From Sphingomonas sp. NFR04 (lineage in GTDB: Bacteria > Pseudomonadota > Alphaproteobacteria > Sphingomonadales > Sphingomonadaceae), in assembly GCF_900114095.1 (NCBI RefSeq), contig NZ_FORV01000002.1, positions 310,001-374,000 on the forward strand: a stretch of 64,000 bases of DNA. The letters are read 5' to 3'. Every line of letters starts with the position of its first letter. Position 1 is the stretch's first letter. Below the pieces are notes generated by a model. The model saw only the letters and a program-made list of their open reading frames with translations. It made no database searches and had not been told where the DNA came from. The translations under genes were made by a program, and so were the position numbers. Below are positions 30,901-38,810 of this stretch, one piece after another.

Positions 30901-32527
30901 CGCCACCTTCTGGCACCACCCAGTTAATGTTTTGGGTGGGATCCTTGATGTCGCAGGTCTTGCAGTGCACGCAATTCTGCGCGTTGATCTGGAACCGCAG
31001 ATCATCGCCTTCCCCTACGACCTCATACACACCGGCAGGACAATAACGCTGCGCAGGCTCGGCGTACATCGGGAGATTGTACCCGATCGGAATATCCTTG
31101 TCCTTCAGCGTCAGATGGACCGGCTGGTCCTCCTCATGGTTGGTGTTCGAGACGAACACCGAGGAGAGCCGGTCGAAGGTGAGCACGCCGTCAGGCTTGG
31201 GATAGTCGATCTTGGGCGCCTGGTCCGCGCGCAGCAGCCCTTCATGGTCGGGCTTGAGCTTCATCGTCACCGGCCAGCGCAGGCCGAGATGCTCGCTCCA
31301 CATCGCCACGCCGGAAAGCAAGGTGCCCCAGGTGTCGCCGAACTTCTTGACCAGCGGCACGACGTTGCGGACGCCGCGCAACTCCTTGTAGACCCAGCTC
31401 GCCTCATAGGCTTCCGGATAGGCGGTCAGCTCGTCGCTGCTCCGCCCGGCCTGCACCGCCGCGAAGGCCGCCTCGGCCGCCATCATCCCGCTCTTCATTG
31501 CGGTGTGCGTGCCCTTGATCCGCGGCACGTTGAGGAAGCCGGCAGAGTCGCCGATCAGCGCCAGGCCCGGAGCCACCAGCTTGGGCACCGCCTGCCAGCC
31601 GCCATCGGAGATTGCGCGGGCGCCGTAGGAAACGCGCTTGCCGCCCTTGAGCAACTCGGCGATTTCCGGGTGCAGCTTCCAGCGCTGCATTTCCTGGAAG
31701 GGCGAGAGCCAGGGGTTCTTGTAGCCCAGCCACACGACGAAGCCGATCGCGACCTGGCCGTCGGCCTGGTGGTAGATGAACCCGCCGCCATTGGCGCCGT
31801 CGGTCAGCGGCCAGCCCTGGGTGTGGATCACGCGGCCCGGCACATGCTTGGCGGGATCCACGTCCCACAGCTCCTTGATGCCGATGCCATAGACCTGGGG
31901 CTGGCTGTCGGCGTCGAGGGCGAACTGGCGGATCATCTGCTTGGAAAGATGGCCGCGGCAGCCTTCGGACAGGAAGGTGTATTTCGCGTGGATCTCCAGC
32001 CCAGGCTGGTAATCGGGCTTGTGCTCGCCATCCTTGGCGACACCCATGTCGCCGGTGGCGACGCCCTTCACGCTGCCGTCTTCGTTGTACAGCACTTCGG
32101 CGGCGGCGAAGCCGGGGAAGATCTCCACGCCCAGCTCGCCGGCCTTCTCCGCCATCCAGCGGCAGAGATTGCCGAGGCTGCCGGTGTAGGTGCCCTTGTT
32201 GTGCAGATAGGGCGGCGTGAGGAACTCCGGATAGGCGGACTTGCCCGTCTCGCTGAGCACCCAATGATGGTTCTCGGTCACCGGCGTGCGCGCCAGCGGG
32301 CAGCCATCGTCGCGCCAGCTCGGCAGCAGCTCGTCGAGCGACTTCGGATCGACCACAGCGCCCGAGAGGATGTGCGCGCCGACCTCGGAGCCCTTCTCCA
32401 GCACGCATACCGAGAGCTCGGCACCGGCCTCGTTCGCCAGCTGCTTGAGCCGGATCGCCGCGGAAAGACCGGCAGGCCCCGCGCCGACGATCACGACGTC
32501 ATAGGGCATCGACTCCCGTTCGCTCAT
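30875..32527 (-). CDS. Electron transfer flavoprotein-ubiquinone oxidoreductase
   Basis: A 550-residue ETF-QO. It has the FAD-binding VVIVGAGPAGLSAAIRLKQ, GAHILSGAVVDPKSLDELLP, SEGCRGHLSKQ, LALIGDSAGFLNVPRIKGTH and a C-terminal [4Fe-4S] region with CPAGVYEVV and QNCVHCKTCDIKDP. The enzyme passes electrons from acyl-CoA and other dehydrogenases, via ETF, to ubiquinone at the inner membrane. The etfA and etfB genes are not in the window. It is divergent from the UDG-like gene across about 125 bases. Confidence 0.97.
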   Translation of the reverse strand: MSERESMPYDVVIVGAGPAGLSAAIRLKQLANEAGAELSVCVLEKGSEVGAHILSGAVVDPKSLDELLPSWRDDGCPLARTPVTENHHWVLSETGKSAYPEFLTPPYLHNKGTYTGSLGNLCRWMAEKAGELGVEIFPGFAAAEVLYNEDGSVKGVATGDMGVAKDGEHKPDYQPGLEIHAKYTFLSEGCRGHLSKQMIRQFALDADSQPQVYGIGIKELWDVDPAKHVPGRVIHTQGWPLTDGANGGGFIYHQADGQVAIGFVVWLGYKNPWLSPFQEMQRWKLHPEIAELLKGGKRVSYGARAISDGGWQAVPKLVAPGLALIGDSAGFLNVPRIKGTHTAMKSGMMAAEAAFAAVQAGRSSDELTAYPEAYEASWVYKELRGVRNVVPLVKKFGDTWGTLLSGVAMWSEHLGLRWPVTMKLKPDHEGLLRADQAPKIDYPKPDGVLTFDRLSSVFVSNTNHEEDQPVHLTLKDKDIPIGYNLPMYAEPAQRYCPAGVYEVVGEGDDLRFQINAQNCVHCKTCDIKDPTQNINWVVPEGGGGPNYPNM

Positions 32528-32652
32528 CCTTGTTCCCCTAAGTCCTTCGTACTAACACGGCCCTCGCGGCCACCTGTCGTCGCGCCCGCGCAACGTTCCG
32601 TCTATCCGGCGATGAAGCCAGATTGACCTCGCCGTCAACTGGGATTCAAAGA

Positions 32653-33381
32653 ATGGGTATGGGGGCAGAACCAGACAATAGCTGGCACAAGTCGCTCGCA
32701 AGCGCGCTCGAATGGTGGGATTCCGCCGGCGTCGACGTGCTGGTCGAGAACGAGGTGCGCGACTGGTTCGCCAAGCCCGCCCCGCTTCGCGCCGAGCCGC
32801 AGCCCGAGCCTGCCGTAGCGGCGCCGGCGCCCATGCTCCCGCAGACTCTGTCCGAATTCCTCGCCTGGCGAGCGGGCGAAGCGGCCCCCGAGGCCGGGTG
32901 GCACAGCCCGCTGATCGCCCCGGCGATCGTCGAAAATCCTGCCTGGACGATTTTCGTCGACATGCCCGAGCCCGAGGACAGCGAAACGCTCTGGAGCGGC
33001 CCGGCCGGTGCGCTGCTCGACCGGATGCTGGCAGCCGTGGGGCTTGCGCGCGAGTCGGTGCAGCTGGTGCCGCTCTGCTTTGCCCGGCCGATGACCGGTC
33101 AGGTGCCGGCCGATGCCGCGCCGAAGCTGGTCGAGCTCGCCACCCACTTCCTGTCGTTCGTGAAGCCGCAGAAGCTCCTCCTGCTCGGCCATGCGGCGAC
33201 CCGTGCCGTTCTCGGGCCGGAAGCCTGGCCCCCCGAGCTTCGTTCGCACGACGTTAACCGCTACGACGCCAATACCCAGGTGGTGGCGACCTACCATCCG
33301 CGTTCGCTGATCGAGCGCCCGGCCGCCAAGAGCGAAACCTGGAAACATCTGTTGCTGCTGAGCCGGGGACCGAGCCTTTGA
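32653..33381 (+). CDS. Uracil-DNA glycosylase superfamily protein with degenerate active site
   Basis: A 242-residue protein. Residues about 100-235 follow the family 4/5 uracil-DNA glycosylase fold: SGPAGALLDRMLAAVGL, VQLVPLCFARP, LLLLGHAATRAVLG and ATYHPRSLIERP, where the final His motif is kept. But the expected GEAPG motif is replaced by VDMPEPEDSE, and the N-terminal cysteines that hold the Fe-S cluster in family 4 are missing, so uracil excision is doubtful. The start is an ATG at 32653 (another at 32659 is possible). It overlaps the next gene by four bases. Confidence 0.7.
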   Translation: MGMGAEPDNSWHKSLASALEWWDSAGVDVLVENEVRDWFAKPAPLRAEPQPEPAVAAPAPMLPQTLSEFLAWRAGEAAPEAGWHSPLIAPAIVENPAWTIFVDMPEPEDSETLWSGPAGALLDRMLAAVGLARESVQLVPLCFARPMTGQVPADAAPKLVELATHFLSFVKPQKLLLLGHAATRAVLGPEAWPPELRSHDVNRYDANTQVVATYHPRSLIERPAAKSETWKHLLLLSRGPSL

Positions 33382-35291
33382 CCTTGCGCATCCTGCTTGC
33401 CGCCACGCTGATGACGGCGCCGATCGCCACGCCGGCCCTGGCCGCGTTGCCCGACGACACCAGCCCCGCGGTCATCGACGAGGACGCCCCTACCCCCGCC
33501 GCCAAGCACAAGGGCGACGGCATCCCGCCCCAGCTCGATGCCGATCAGCGCGCCGATTACCGCTTCGTCTTCGATGCGATCCGCGACGGCCGCTGGGCGG
33601 ATGCGCAGATCAAGCTCGATTCGATGAAGCCAGGCCCGCTCCATGCGATCGCCCGCGCCCAGCTCTACACCGCCAAGGGCTCGCCCCGCGTCGAGGCCGA
33701 CCAGCTGGTCGCGCTGATCACCGAGGCGCCGGAACTGCCCCAGGCCGAACAGCTCGTCCGCCTCGCCAAAACGCGTGGCGTGAGCGACCTGCCGACCCTT
33801 CCGGTCGCGCAGCGGCTGATCTGGTTCGACGGCGCGCCGATCCGCAAGCGCGCCCGCTCGATCCGCAGCGACAATGCCGCGACCGAAGTCGCCATCCTGA
33901 TGTCCCCCTATGTAAAGGCGGACAACGGCCCCGCCGCCGAGGCGGTCGTCGCGCGCTTCGCCAATGATCTGACGCCCGAGGCGCTGACCGAATGGCAGCA
34001 GAAGGTCGCCTGGATCTATTATGTCGCCGGTGACGACGCCAATGCCCGCCGCATGGCCGCCAAGGCCGAGCAGGGTCTGGGCGAATGGACCGCGCAGGCC
34101 GATTGGGCCGATGGCCTCGCCGCCTGGCGCCAGCAGGATTGCGCCGGCGCCACCGCCGCCTTCGAGCGCGTTGCCACCCGCGCCAGCGATACCGAGCTGC
34201 GCGCCGCCGGGCTGTTCTGGGGCTCGCGCGCCGAAATGGCATGCGGCCGCCCCGATCGCGTCGCCGCCAAGCTGCGCGCCGCCAGCCAATATGGCGAGAC
34301 CTTCTACGGCCTGCTCGCGCGCTCCAGCCTCGGCCTCGAGGAACAGCGGCTCGAAGGCGACCGGATGGTCAGCAAGGACTGGGCCGCGCTCGAGCGCCGG
34401 CCGAACGTCCGCGTCGCCGCCGCGCTGGCCGAGATCGGCGAGACCTCGCTCGCCGACCAGGTGCTGCGCCACCAGGCCAAGTTCTGCACGCCCGACGATC
34501 ACGGCGCGCTCACCCGCCTCGCCGCCGAGCTGAGCCTGCCGCAGACCGAGCTGTGGCTTGCGCATAACGGGCCCGCCGGCGCCAAGCCGATCGTCGAGGC
34601 GCGCTATCCGGTGCCGAACTGGTCGCCCGATGGTGGCTGGCGCGTCGACCGCTCGCTGGTCTTCGCGCACACGCTGCAGGAATCGAGCTTCCGCACCGAG
34701 GTGCGCAGCGCCGCCGGGGCGATGGGGCTGATGCAGGTGAAGACCGGCGCTGCGATCGACGTGGGCCGCCGTCGCGGCGTGACCTATGCCGCGAGCGATC
34801 TGACCAAGCCGTCGGTCAACATGGAGATCGGCCAGTCCTATCTCGAGCAGTTGCGTGACATGCCGCAGACGCAGGGCCTGCTGCCCAAGGTGATCGCGGC
34901 CTATAATGCCGGCCCGAGCCCGGTCGATGCCTGGAACCAGGCCTCGCGCGACGGCGGCGACCCGCTGCTTTACATCGAGAGCATCCCGTACTGGGAGACG
35001 CGTGGTTATGTCGTGACGGTGCTGCGCAACTACTGGATGTACGAGTTGCACGACGGCAAGCCCTCGCCCAGCCGCGTCGCGCTGGCGGGCGGCATGTGGC
35101 CGCGCTTCCCCGGCATGGCGGGCGCCAAGGCGGTAAAGCTCAAGACCCTGCGCGCGCCGACGCTCACCTTCCCGGCGCCGCAGCCGGTGGAACCCTCGCC
35201 GATCCAGCAGCAGTTCCAGCTGCCGGCCACCGGCGCCAGCGTGACGATCAGCGCGGCCAAGCTGCCGAGCGAGGTTGCGCGTGGCAATTGA
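33378..35291 (+). CDS. Soluble lytic murein transglycosylase
   Basis: A 637-residue periplasmic enzyme. It has a signal peptide ([20 protein letters not shown]), a long alpha-superhelical region, and a C-terminal SLT domain with the catalytic Glu in [42 protein letters not shown] and [15 protein letters not shown]. It cleaves peptidoglycan glycan strands to give anhydro-muropeptides. The start is a TTG at 33378 overlapping the previous stop (TTGA). Its end overlaps moaB by 11 bases. Confidence 0.93.
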   Translation: MTLRILLAATLMTAPIATPALAALPDDTSPAVIDEDAPTPAAKHKGDGIPPQLDADQRADYRFVFDAIRDGRWADAQIKLDSMKPGPLHAIARAQLYTAKGSPRVEADQLVALITEAPELPQAEQLVRLAKTRGVSDLPTLPVAQRLIWFDGAPIRKRARSIRSDNAATEVAILMSPYVKADNGPAAEAVVARFANDLTPEALTEWQQKVAWIYYVAGDDANARRMAAKAEQGLGEWTAQADWADGLAAWRQQDCAGATAAFERVATRASDTELRAAGLFWGSRAEMACGRPDRVAAKLRAASQYGETFYGLLARSSLGLEEQRLEGDRMVSKDWAALERRPNVRVAAALAEIGETSLADQVLRHQAKFCTPDDHGALTRLAAELSLPQTELWLAHNGPAGAKPIVEARYPVPNWSPDGGWRVDRSLVFAHTLQESSFRTEVRSAAGAMGLMQVKTGAAIDVGRRRGVTYAASDLTKPSVNMEIGQSYLEQLRDMPQTQGLLPKVIAAYNAGPSPVDAWNQASRDGGDPLLYIESIPYWETRGYVVTVLRNYWMYELHDGKPSPSRVALAGGMWPRFPGMAGAKAVKLKTLRAPTLTFPAPQPVEPSPIQQQFQLPATGASVTISAAKLPSEVARGN

Positions 35292-35808
35292 CGAGAGCAT
35301 CGCCTTCCGCCCCGTCCGAATCGCCGTTCTTACCGTCTCTGACACCCGCACGCTCGCCGAGGACCGTTCGGGCGATCGGCTGGTAGAGCGGCTGACCGAG
35401 GCGGGCCATCTCCTCACCGACCGCATGATCCTGCGCGACGATGTCGATGCGATCGCGGCACAGTTCGAAGCCTGGATCGCAGCACCGGGCGTCGAGGTGA
35501 TCCTCGCCACCGGCGGCACCGGGGTGACCGGCCGGGACGTGACGCCCGAGGCGCTGGCGCGGGTTTGGGACAAGGAAATCCCCGGTTTCGGCGAACTGTT
35601 CCGCTGGCTGAGCTACGCCAAGATCGGCACCTCGACGATCCAGTCGCGCGCCACCGCCGGGGTCGCCCGCGGCACCTATATCTTCGCCCTGCCGGGCTCG
35701 ACCGGCGCGGTCACCGACGCTTGGGACGGCATCCTCGCCACCCAGCTCGACATCCGCCACAAGCCCTGCAACTTCGTCGAGCTGATGGGGCGGCTGCAGG
35801 AGCGGTAA
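35281..35808 (+). CDS. moaB: Molybdenum cofactor biosynthesis protein B
   Basis: A 175-residue MoaB/MogA-fold protein: [58 protein letters not shown]. It is thought to adenylate molybdopterin before molybdenum insertion. The start is a GTG at 35281 with GAGG six bases upstream, inside the end of the transglycosylase gene. The only other molybdenum cofactor gene in the window is moaC at 60777. Confidence 0.94.
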   Translation: MAIDESIAFRPVRIAVLTVSDTRTLAEDRSGDRLVERLTEAGHLLTDRMILRDDVDAIAAQFEAWIAAPGVEVILATGGTGVTGRDVTPEALARVWDKEIPGFGELFRWLSYAKIGTSTIQSRATAGVARGTYIFALPGSTGAVTDAWDGILATQLDIRHKPCNFVELMGRLQER

Positions 35809-35876
35809 GGGCTCCCGGCTCCCGCCGTGCCACTACGGCTCCCGCGTCCCTGCGCTTCCGTGCCCCTGCCCTTGCC

Positions 35877-35954
35877 GTGCCCCTGCGAAAGCAGGGGCCC
35901 AGGGTAGGAGAAGGCATCGCTTGTGACCCTGGGCCCCTGCTTCCGCAGGGGCAC
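35877..35954. repeat. Near-perfect inverted repeat with 29-base arms
   Basis: Arms 35877-35905 and 35926-35954 are reverse complements with one mismatch (GCGAAAGC against GCTTCCGC at the arm centre), and each arm is itself a hairpin (CCCCTGCGAAAGCAGGGG). The 20-base loop has no gene. It lies after moaB and may stabilise or end its transcript. Confidence 0.85.
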
Positions 35955-35988
35955 TGCTATGGCCAAGCCGATCTGGCAGGAAGCGGCG

Positions 35989-36327
35989 TCACTCCTCCAT
36001 CACCCACGCCGCCACCTCATGCCCCTGCGGATCCCGGAAGTGGAATCGCCGCCCACCGGGAAAGGCGAAGATCGGCACCGTCACGACACCGCCGGCCGCT
36101 TCCACCGCCGCCAGCGTCGCCTCGAGATCGCCGACTGCGATCACCGGCAGCAATTGCGTGCGCCCCTGCGGATTGCCGTCGATCCCGACATCGGTGTCGC
36201 CACTCATCGTCGCCGCATAGCTCGGCCCGAAATCGGTAAACTGCCAGTCGAACACCGCGCCATAGAAACCCTTCAGCGCCCCCACGTCGCCCGCCGGCAG
36301 TTCGAGATAATTCAGTCGCGCCATCAT
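35989..36327 (-). CDS. VOC-family (glyoxalase-like) protein
   Basis: A 112-residue single-domain VOC protein: LNYLELPAGDVGALKGFYGA at the N terminus and HFRDPQGHEVAAWVME at the C terminus, with the family's beta-alpha-beta-beta-beta pattern. VOC proteins bind metals at residues spread over the fold, and their activities range from glyoxalase to dioxygenase to antibiotic binding, so substrate cannot be inferred. GGGGA lies just upstream of the ATG at 36327. It is a single-gene unit next to a palindromic repeat. Confidence 0.87.
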   Translation of the reverse strand: MMARLNYLELPAGDVGALKGFYGAVFDWQFTDFGPSYAATMSGDTDVGIDGNPQGRTQLLPVIAVGDLEATLAAVEAAGGVVTVPIFAFPGGRRFHFRDPQGHEVAAWVMEE

Positions 36328-36380
36328 CCATTCCCCTCAATGTTCTTGCTTCGTTCTTACATGCACCCTAGCATCGCGCA

Positions 36381-37451
36381 ATGGCAAAGAGTCGCCCCGT
36401 CCGCGGCGCCACGTTCAACGAGGCGAGCGCGCGCTTCAACCTCCCCGCCCGCGAGGCGGACGGCGATTGGCTCGACGCGCAGGAAGCGATCGACGGCGCC
36501 CCGCCGCCGCTGCGCACGACGGTGACGGTCGAGACCCCGCGCACGATCATCAGCCGCAACCAGTCGCCCGACATCAGCTTCGAGCAATCGGTGAACCCCT
36601 ATCGTGGCTGCGAGCATGGCTGCATCTACTGCTTCGCCCGGCCGAGCCATGCCTATCTCGACCTTTCTCCCGGCGTGGATTTCGAGAGCAAATTGTTCGC
36701 CAAGCCGACCGCACCCGCGCTGCTCCGCGCCGAGCTCGCCAAGCGCGGCTATGTCTGCAAGCCGATCGCCTTCGGCACCAATACCGATCCCTATCAGCCG
36801 ATTGAATCGACCTGGCGGATCACCCGTGGCTGCCTCGAGCTGCTCGCCGAATGCCACCATCCGGTGACGATCACCACCAAGTCGAACCGGGTAGTCAAGG
36901 ACCTCGACCTGCTCGCCCCCATGGCGGCGCAGGGGCTGGCGGCGGTGATGCTGTCGGTCACCTCGCTCGACCCCAAGATCGCGATGACGGTGGAGCCCCG
37001 CGCGCCGCATCCCGAACGCCGCCTGGCGGCGATCCGGACGCTCACCGATGCCGGTGTCCCGGTGTTCGTCTCGATGTCGCCGGTGATCCCGCACGTCACC
37101 GATCACGAGATGGAGCATATCCTCGAACGCGCAGCGGAAGCGGGCGCGCGCGGCGCTTTCTTCCTGCCGGTGCGGCTGCCCTGGGAAGTCGCGCCGCTGT
37201 TCCGCGCCTGGCTCGACGCGCATTTCCCCGATCGTGCGGCCAAGGTGATGGCAACGATCCAGTCGATCCGCGGCGGCAAGGACAATGATCCCGGCTTCTT
37301 CACCCGCATGCGCGGCCAAGGGCCTTGGGCGGAGTTGCTCCACACCCGCTTCGCCCGCGCGGTGAAGCGCTACGGCCTCGACGGCGAGCGGATGCGGCTC
37401 CGCACCGATCTGTTCCGCCCGCCGGCCGGCCCACAGGGCGAGTTGTTCTAG
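36381..37451 (+). CDS. PA0069-family radical SAM protein
   Basis: A 356-residue radical SAM enzyme with the cluster motif GCEHGCIYCFARPSH (CxxxCxxC at about residues 79-86), FGTNTDPYQPIE and TTKSNRVVKDLDLL. These match the PA0069/Rv2578c family, related to spore photoproduct lyase, whose reaction is not known. The N terminus (GATFNEASARFNLPAREADG) is also typical of that family. Its last four bases overlap the convergent SGNH hydrolase gene. Confidence 0.9.
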   Translation: MAKSRPVRGATFNEASARFNLPAREADGDWLDAQEAIDGAPPPLRTTVTVETPRTIISRNQSPDISFEQSVNPYRGCEHGCIYCFARPSHAYLDLSPGVDFESKLFAKPTAPALLRAELAKRGYVCKPIAFGTNTDPYQPIESTWRITRGCLELLAECHHPVTITTKSNRVVKDLDLLAPMAAQGLAAVMLSVTSLDPKIAMTVEPRAPHPERRLAAIRTLTDAGVPVFVSMSPVIPHVTDHEMEHILERAAEAGARGAFFLPVRLPWEVAPLFRAWLDAHFPDRAAKVMATIQSIRGGKDNDPGFFTRMRGQGPWAELLHTRFARAVKRYGLDGERMRLRTDLFRPPAGPQGELF

Positions 37452-38671
37452 CGCAGCAGCGCCAGCGGCACCGCCCCCGCCATCGCCGCATAGCCCGCCA
37501 CCGAAGGGTGCAGCCCGTCGCCGCTGTCATAGTCCTTGCGCAGCCGCTTGGGGTCCGCGGGATCGCGCACCGCTGCGTCGAAATCGATCACCGCGTCGAA
37601 ATTGCCCGGCGTGCGGATCCAGCGGTTGACCGCCTGGCGATCGGCTTCGTTCTGCGCATCGGGATGGTAATAGCCCGAGCCCGCATAGGGCATGATCGTC
37701 GCGCCGATCGCCTTGATGCCGCGGGCGTGCGCGCGGACGACGATCTGGCGATACGCGTCGATCATCCGCCCGACCAGCGCCGTGTGCGCGGCTGCCGGCA
37801 CCGGCGCCTCACGGGTGAGCGTGCCGAGATCGTTGACGCCCTCCAGCACGATCAGATGGGTGACGCCCGGCTGGCCGATCACGTCATGGTCGAAACGCGC
37901 CAGCGCGTTCGGGCCCAGCCCGTCGTTGAGCAGCCGGTTGCCGCCGATCCCTGCGTTGAGCACCGCCACCTCGCCCATCCCCGGTGCGGCGCGCAGCCGG
38001 CGCTGGAGCGCATCGGTCCAGCGGGCATTGGTGTTGGGCTTCACGCCGTAGCCGTCGGTGATCGAATCCCCGAACGCGACGATCGCGCGCGCCCTGGGCG
38101 CCACCGCCTCGATGCCGGCGATCTGGAACCAGTGATCGACGGTCTTGGCGCCCGTCAGGTCCGGATCGGCGCTGTGGTTGCCATGGACGAGATAGGAGGT
38201 CGCACGCGAGCCCGGATGCCCGGTCTGCTGCGCCGGCGGAGTGGCGACGTAGAGCGAGATGGCGAGGTCGGTGCCGCCCGCGCCCTTGAGCTCTACCGGG
38301 TCGCTCCAGTAATCGGCCCCCGCCGGGATCGTCACTGCCGTCGCGCCGCCGAAGCGCAGCGGACGCAGCGTGGCAGCGTCGATCTTCGGGCTCGCGACGT
38401 CCACCGCGCGGGCGATGGTCGCGCCATCGATGATCAGCGGCGCGCTGCCGAAGCGGTTGGTGAAGCGCACGCGCAGCCGCGTCGCAGGCCCCTGCAGCCG
38501 GACGATCTGGCGCAGCGTGGCATCGGTTAGATCGGTGGCGGGCAGAGCATTCTGGGAGTCGAGCGCCAGCTGCGAGCTCCACCAGGCGGTCGTCCAGCGA
38601 TCACCCGGCGAGGCCTGCGCCGTCGCCGCCGCGAGCAACCCGACCGCGACCCAGCGCAGCATCTTCGCCAT
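37448..38671 (-). CDS. Secreted SGNH/GDSL-type hydrolase
   Basis: A 407-residue protein with a signal peptide (LRWVAVGLLAAATAQA) and the SGNH blocks: VAFGDSITDGYGV (nucleophile Ser), NAGIGGNRLLNDG (Gly), VLEGVNDLGT (Asn) and DGLHPSVAGYAAMAG (Asp and His). A beta-rich domain of about 180 residues comes first. Such enzymes deacylate lipids or polysaccharides; the operator-like site in front suggests control by a sugar-responsive LacI regulator, so a carbohydrate esterase role is plausible. Confidence 0.88.
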   Translation of the reverse strand: MAKMLRWVAVGLLAAATAQASPGDRWTTAWWSSQLALDSQNALPATDLTDATLRQIVRLQGPATRLRVRFTNRFGSAPLIIDGATIARAVDVASPKIDAATLRPLRFGGATAVTIPAGADYWSDPVELKGAGGTDLAISLYVATPPAQQTGHPGSRATSYLVHGNHSADPDLTGAKTVDHWFQIAGIEAVAPRARAIVAFGDSITDGYGVKPNTNARWTDALQRRLRAAPGMGEVAVLNAGIGGNRLLNDGLGPNALARFDHDVIGQPGVTHLIVLEGVNDLGTLTREAPVPAAAHTALVGRMIDAYRQIVVRAHARGIKAIGATIMPYAGSGYYHPDAQNEADRQAVNRWIRTPGNFDAVIDFDAAVRDPADPKRLRKDYDSGDGLHPSVAGYAAMAGAVPLALLR

Positions 38672-38691
38672 ACACCCTCTCCATAAATGCT

Positions 38692-38705
38692 TGATAGCGG
38701 TACCA
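38692..38705. promoter_or_regulatory. LacI-type operator upstream of the SGNH hydrolase gene
   Basis: TGATAGCGGTACCA fits the LacI-family operator pattern TGNTANCGNTANCA at every fixed position, including the central CG. It lies 21-34 bases upstream of the ATG of the leftward SGNH hydrolase gene, where it could block the promoter or the leader, and about 105 bases from the divergent aminopeptidase gene. No LacI gene is in the window. Confidence 0.6.
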
Positions 38706-38810
38706 TAGTTGGCTGGCGGGACAGGGCAAGCGCTTAGACGTACAGGTGTACCATTGCGACAAAGCAGTAGGCTGCCCTAAGCTTGCGCTAACCACGACCA
38801 AGGAACCTCG

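Noticed and set aside
33291..35573. Very long antisense open frame (760 codons) opposite the lytic transglycosylase gene
   Set aside because: Composition is dominated by Arg, Gly, His and Ala as expected from the antisense of GC-rich coding DNA; the sense strand has a clear enzyme with a catalytic motif.
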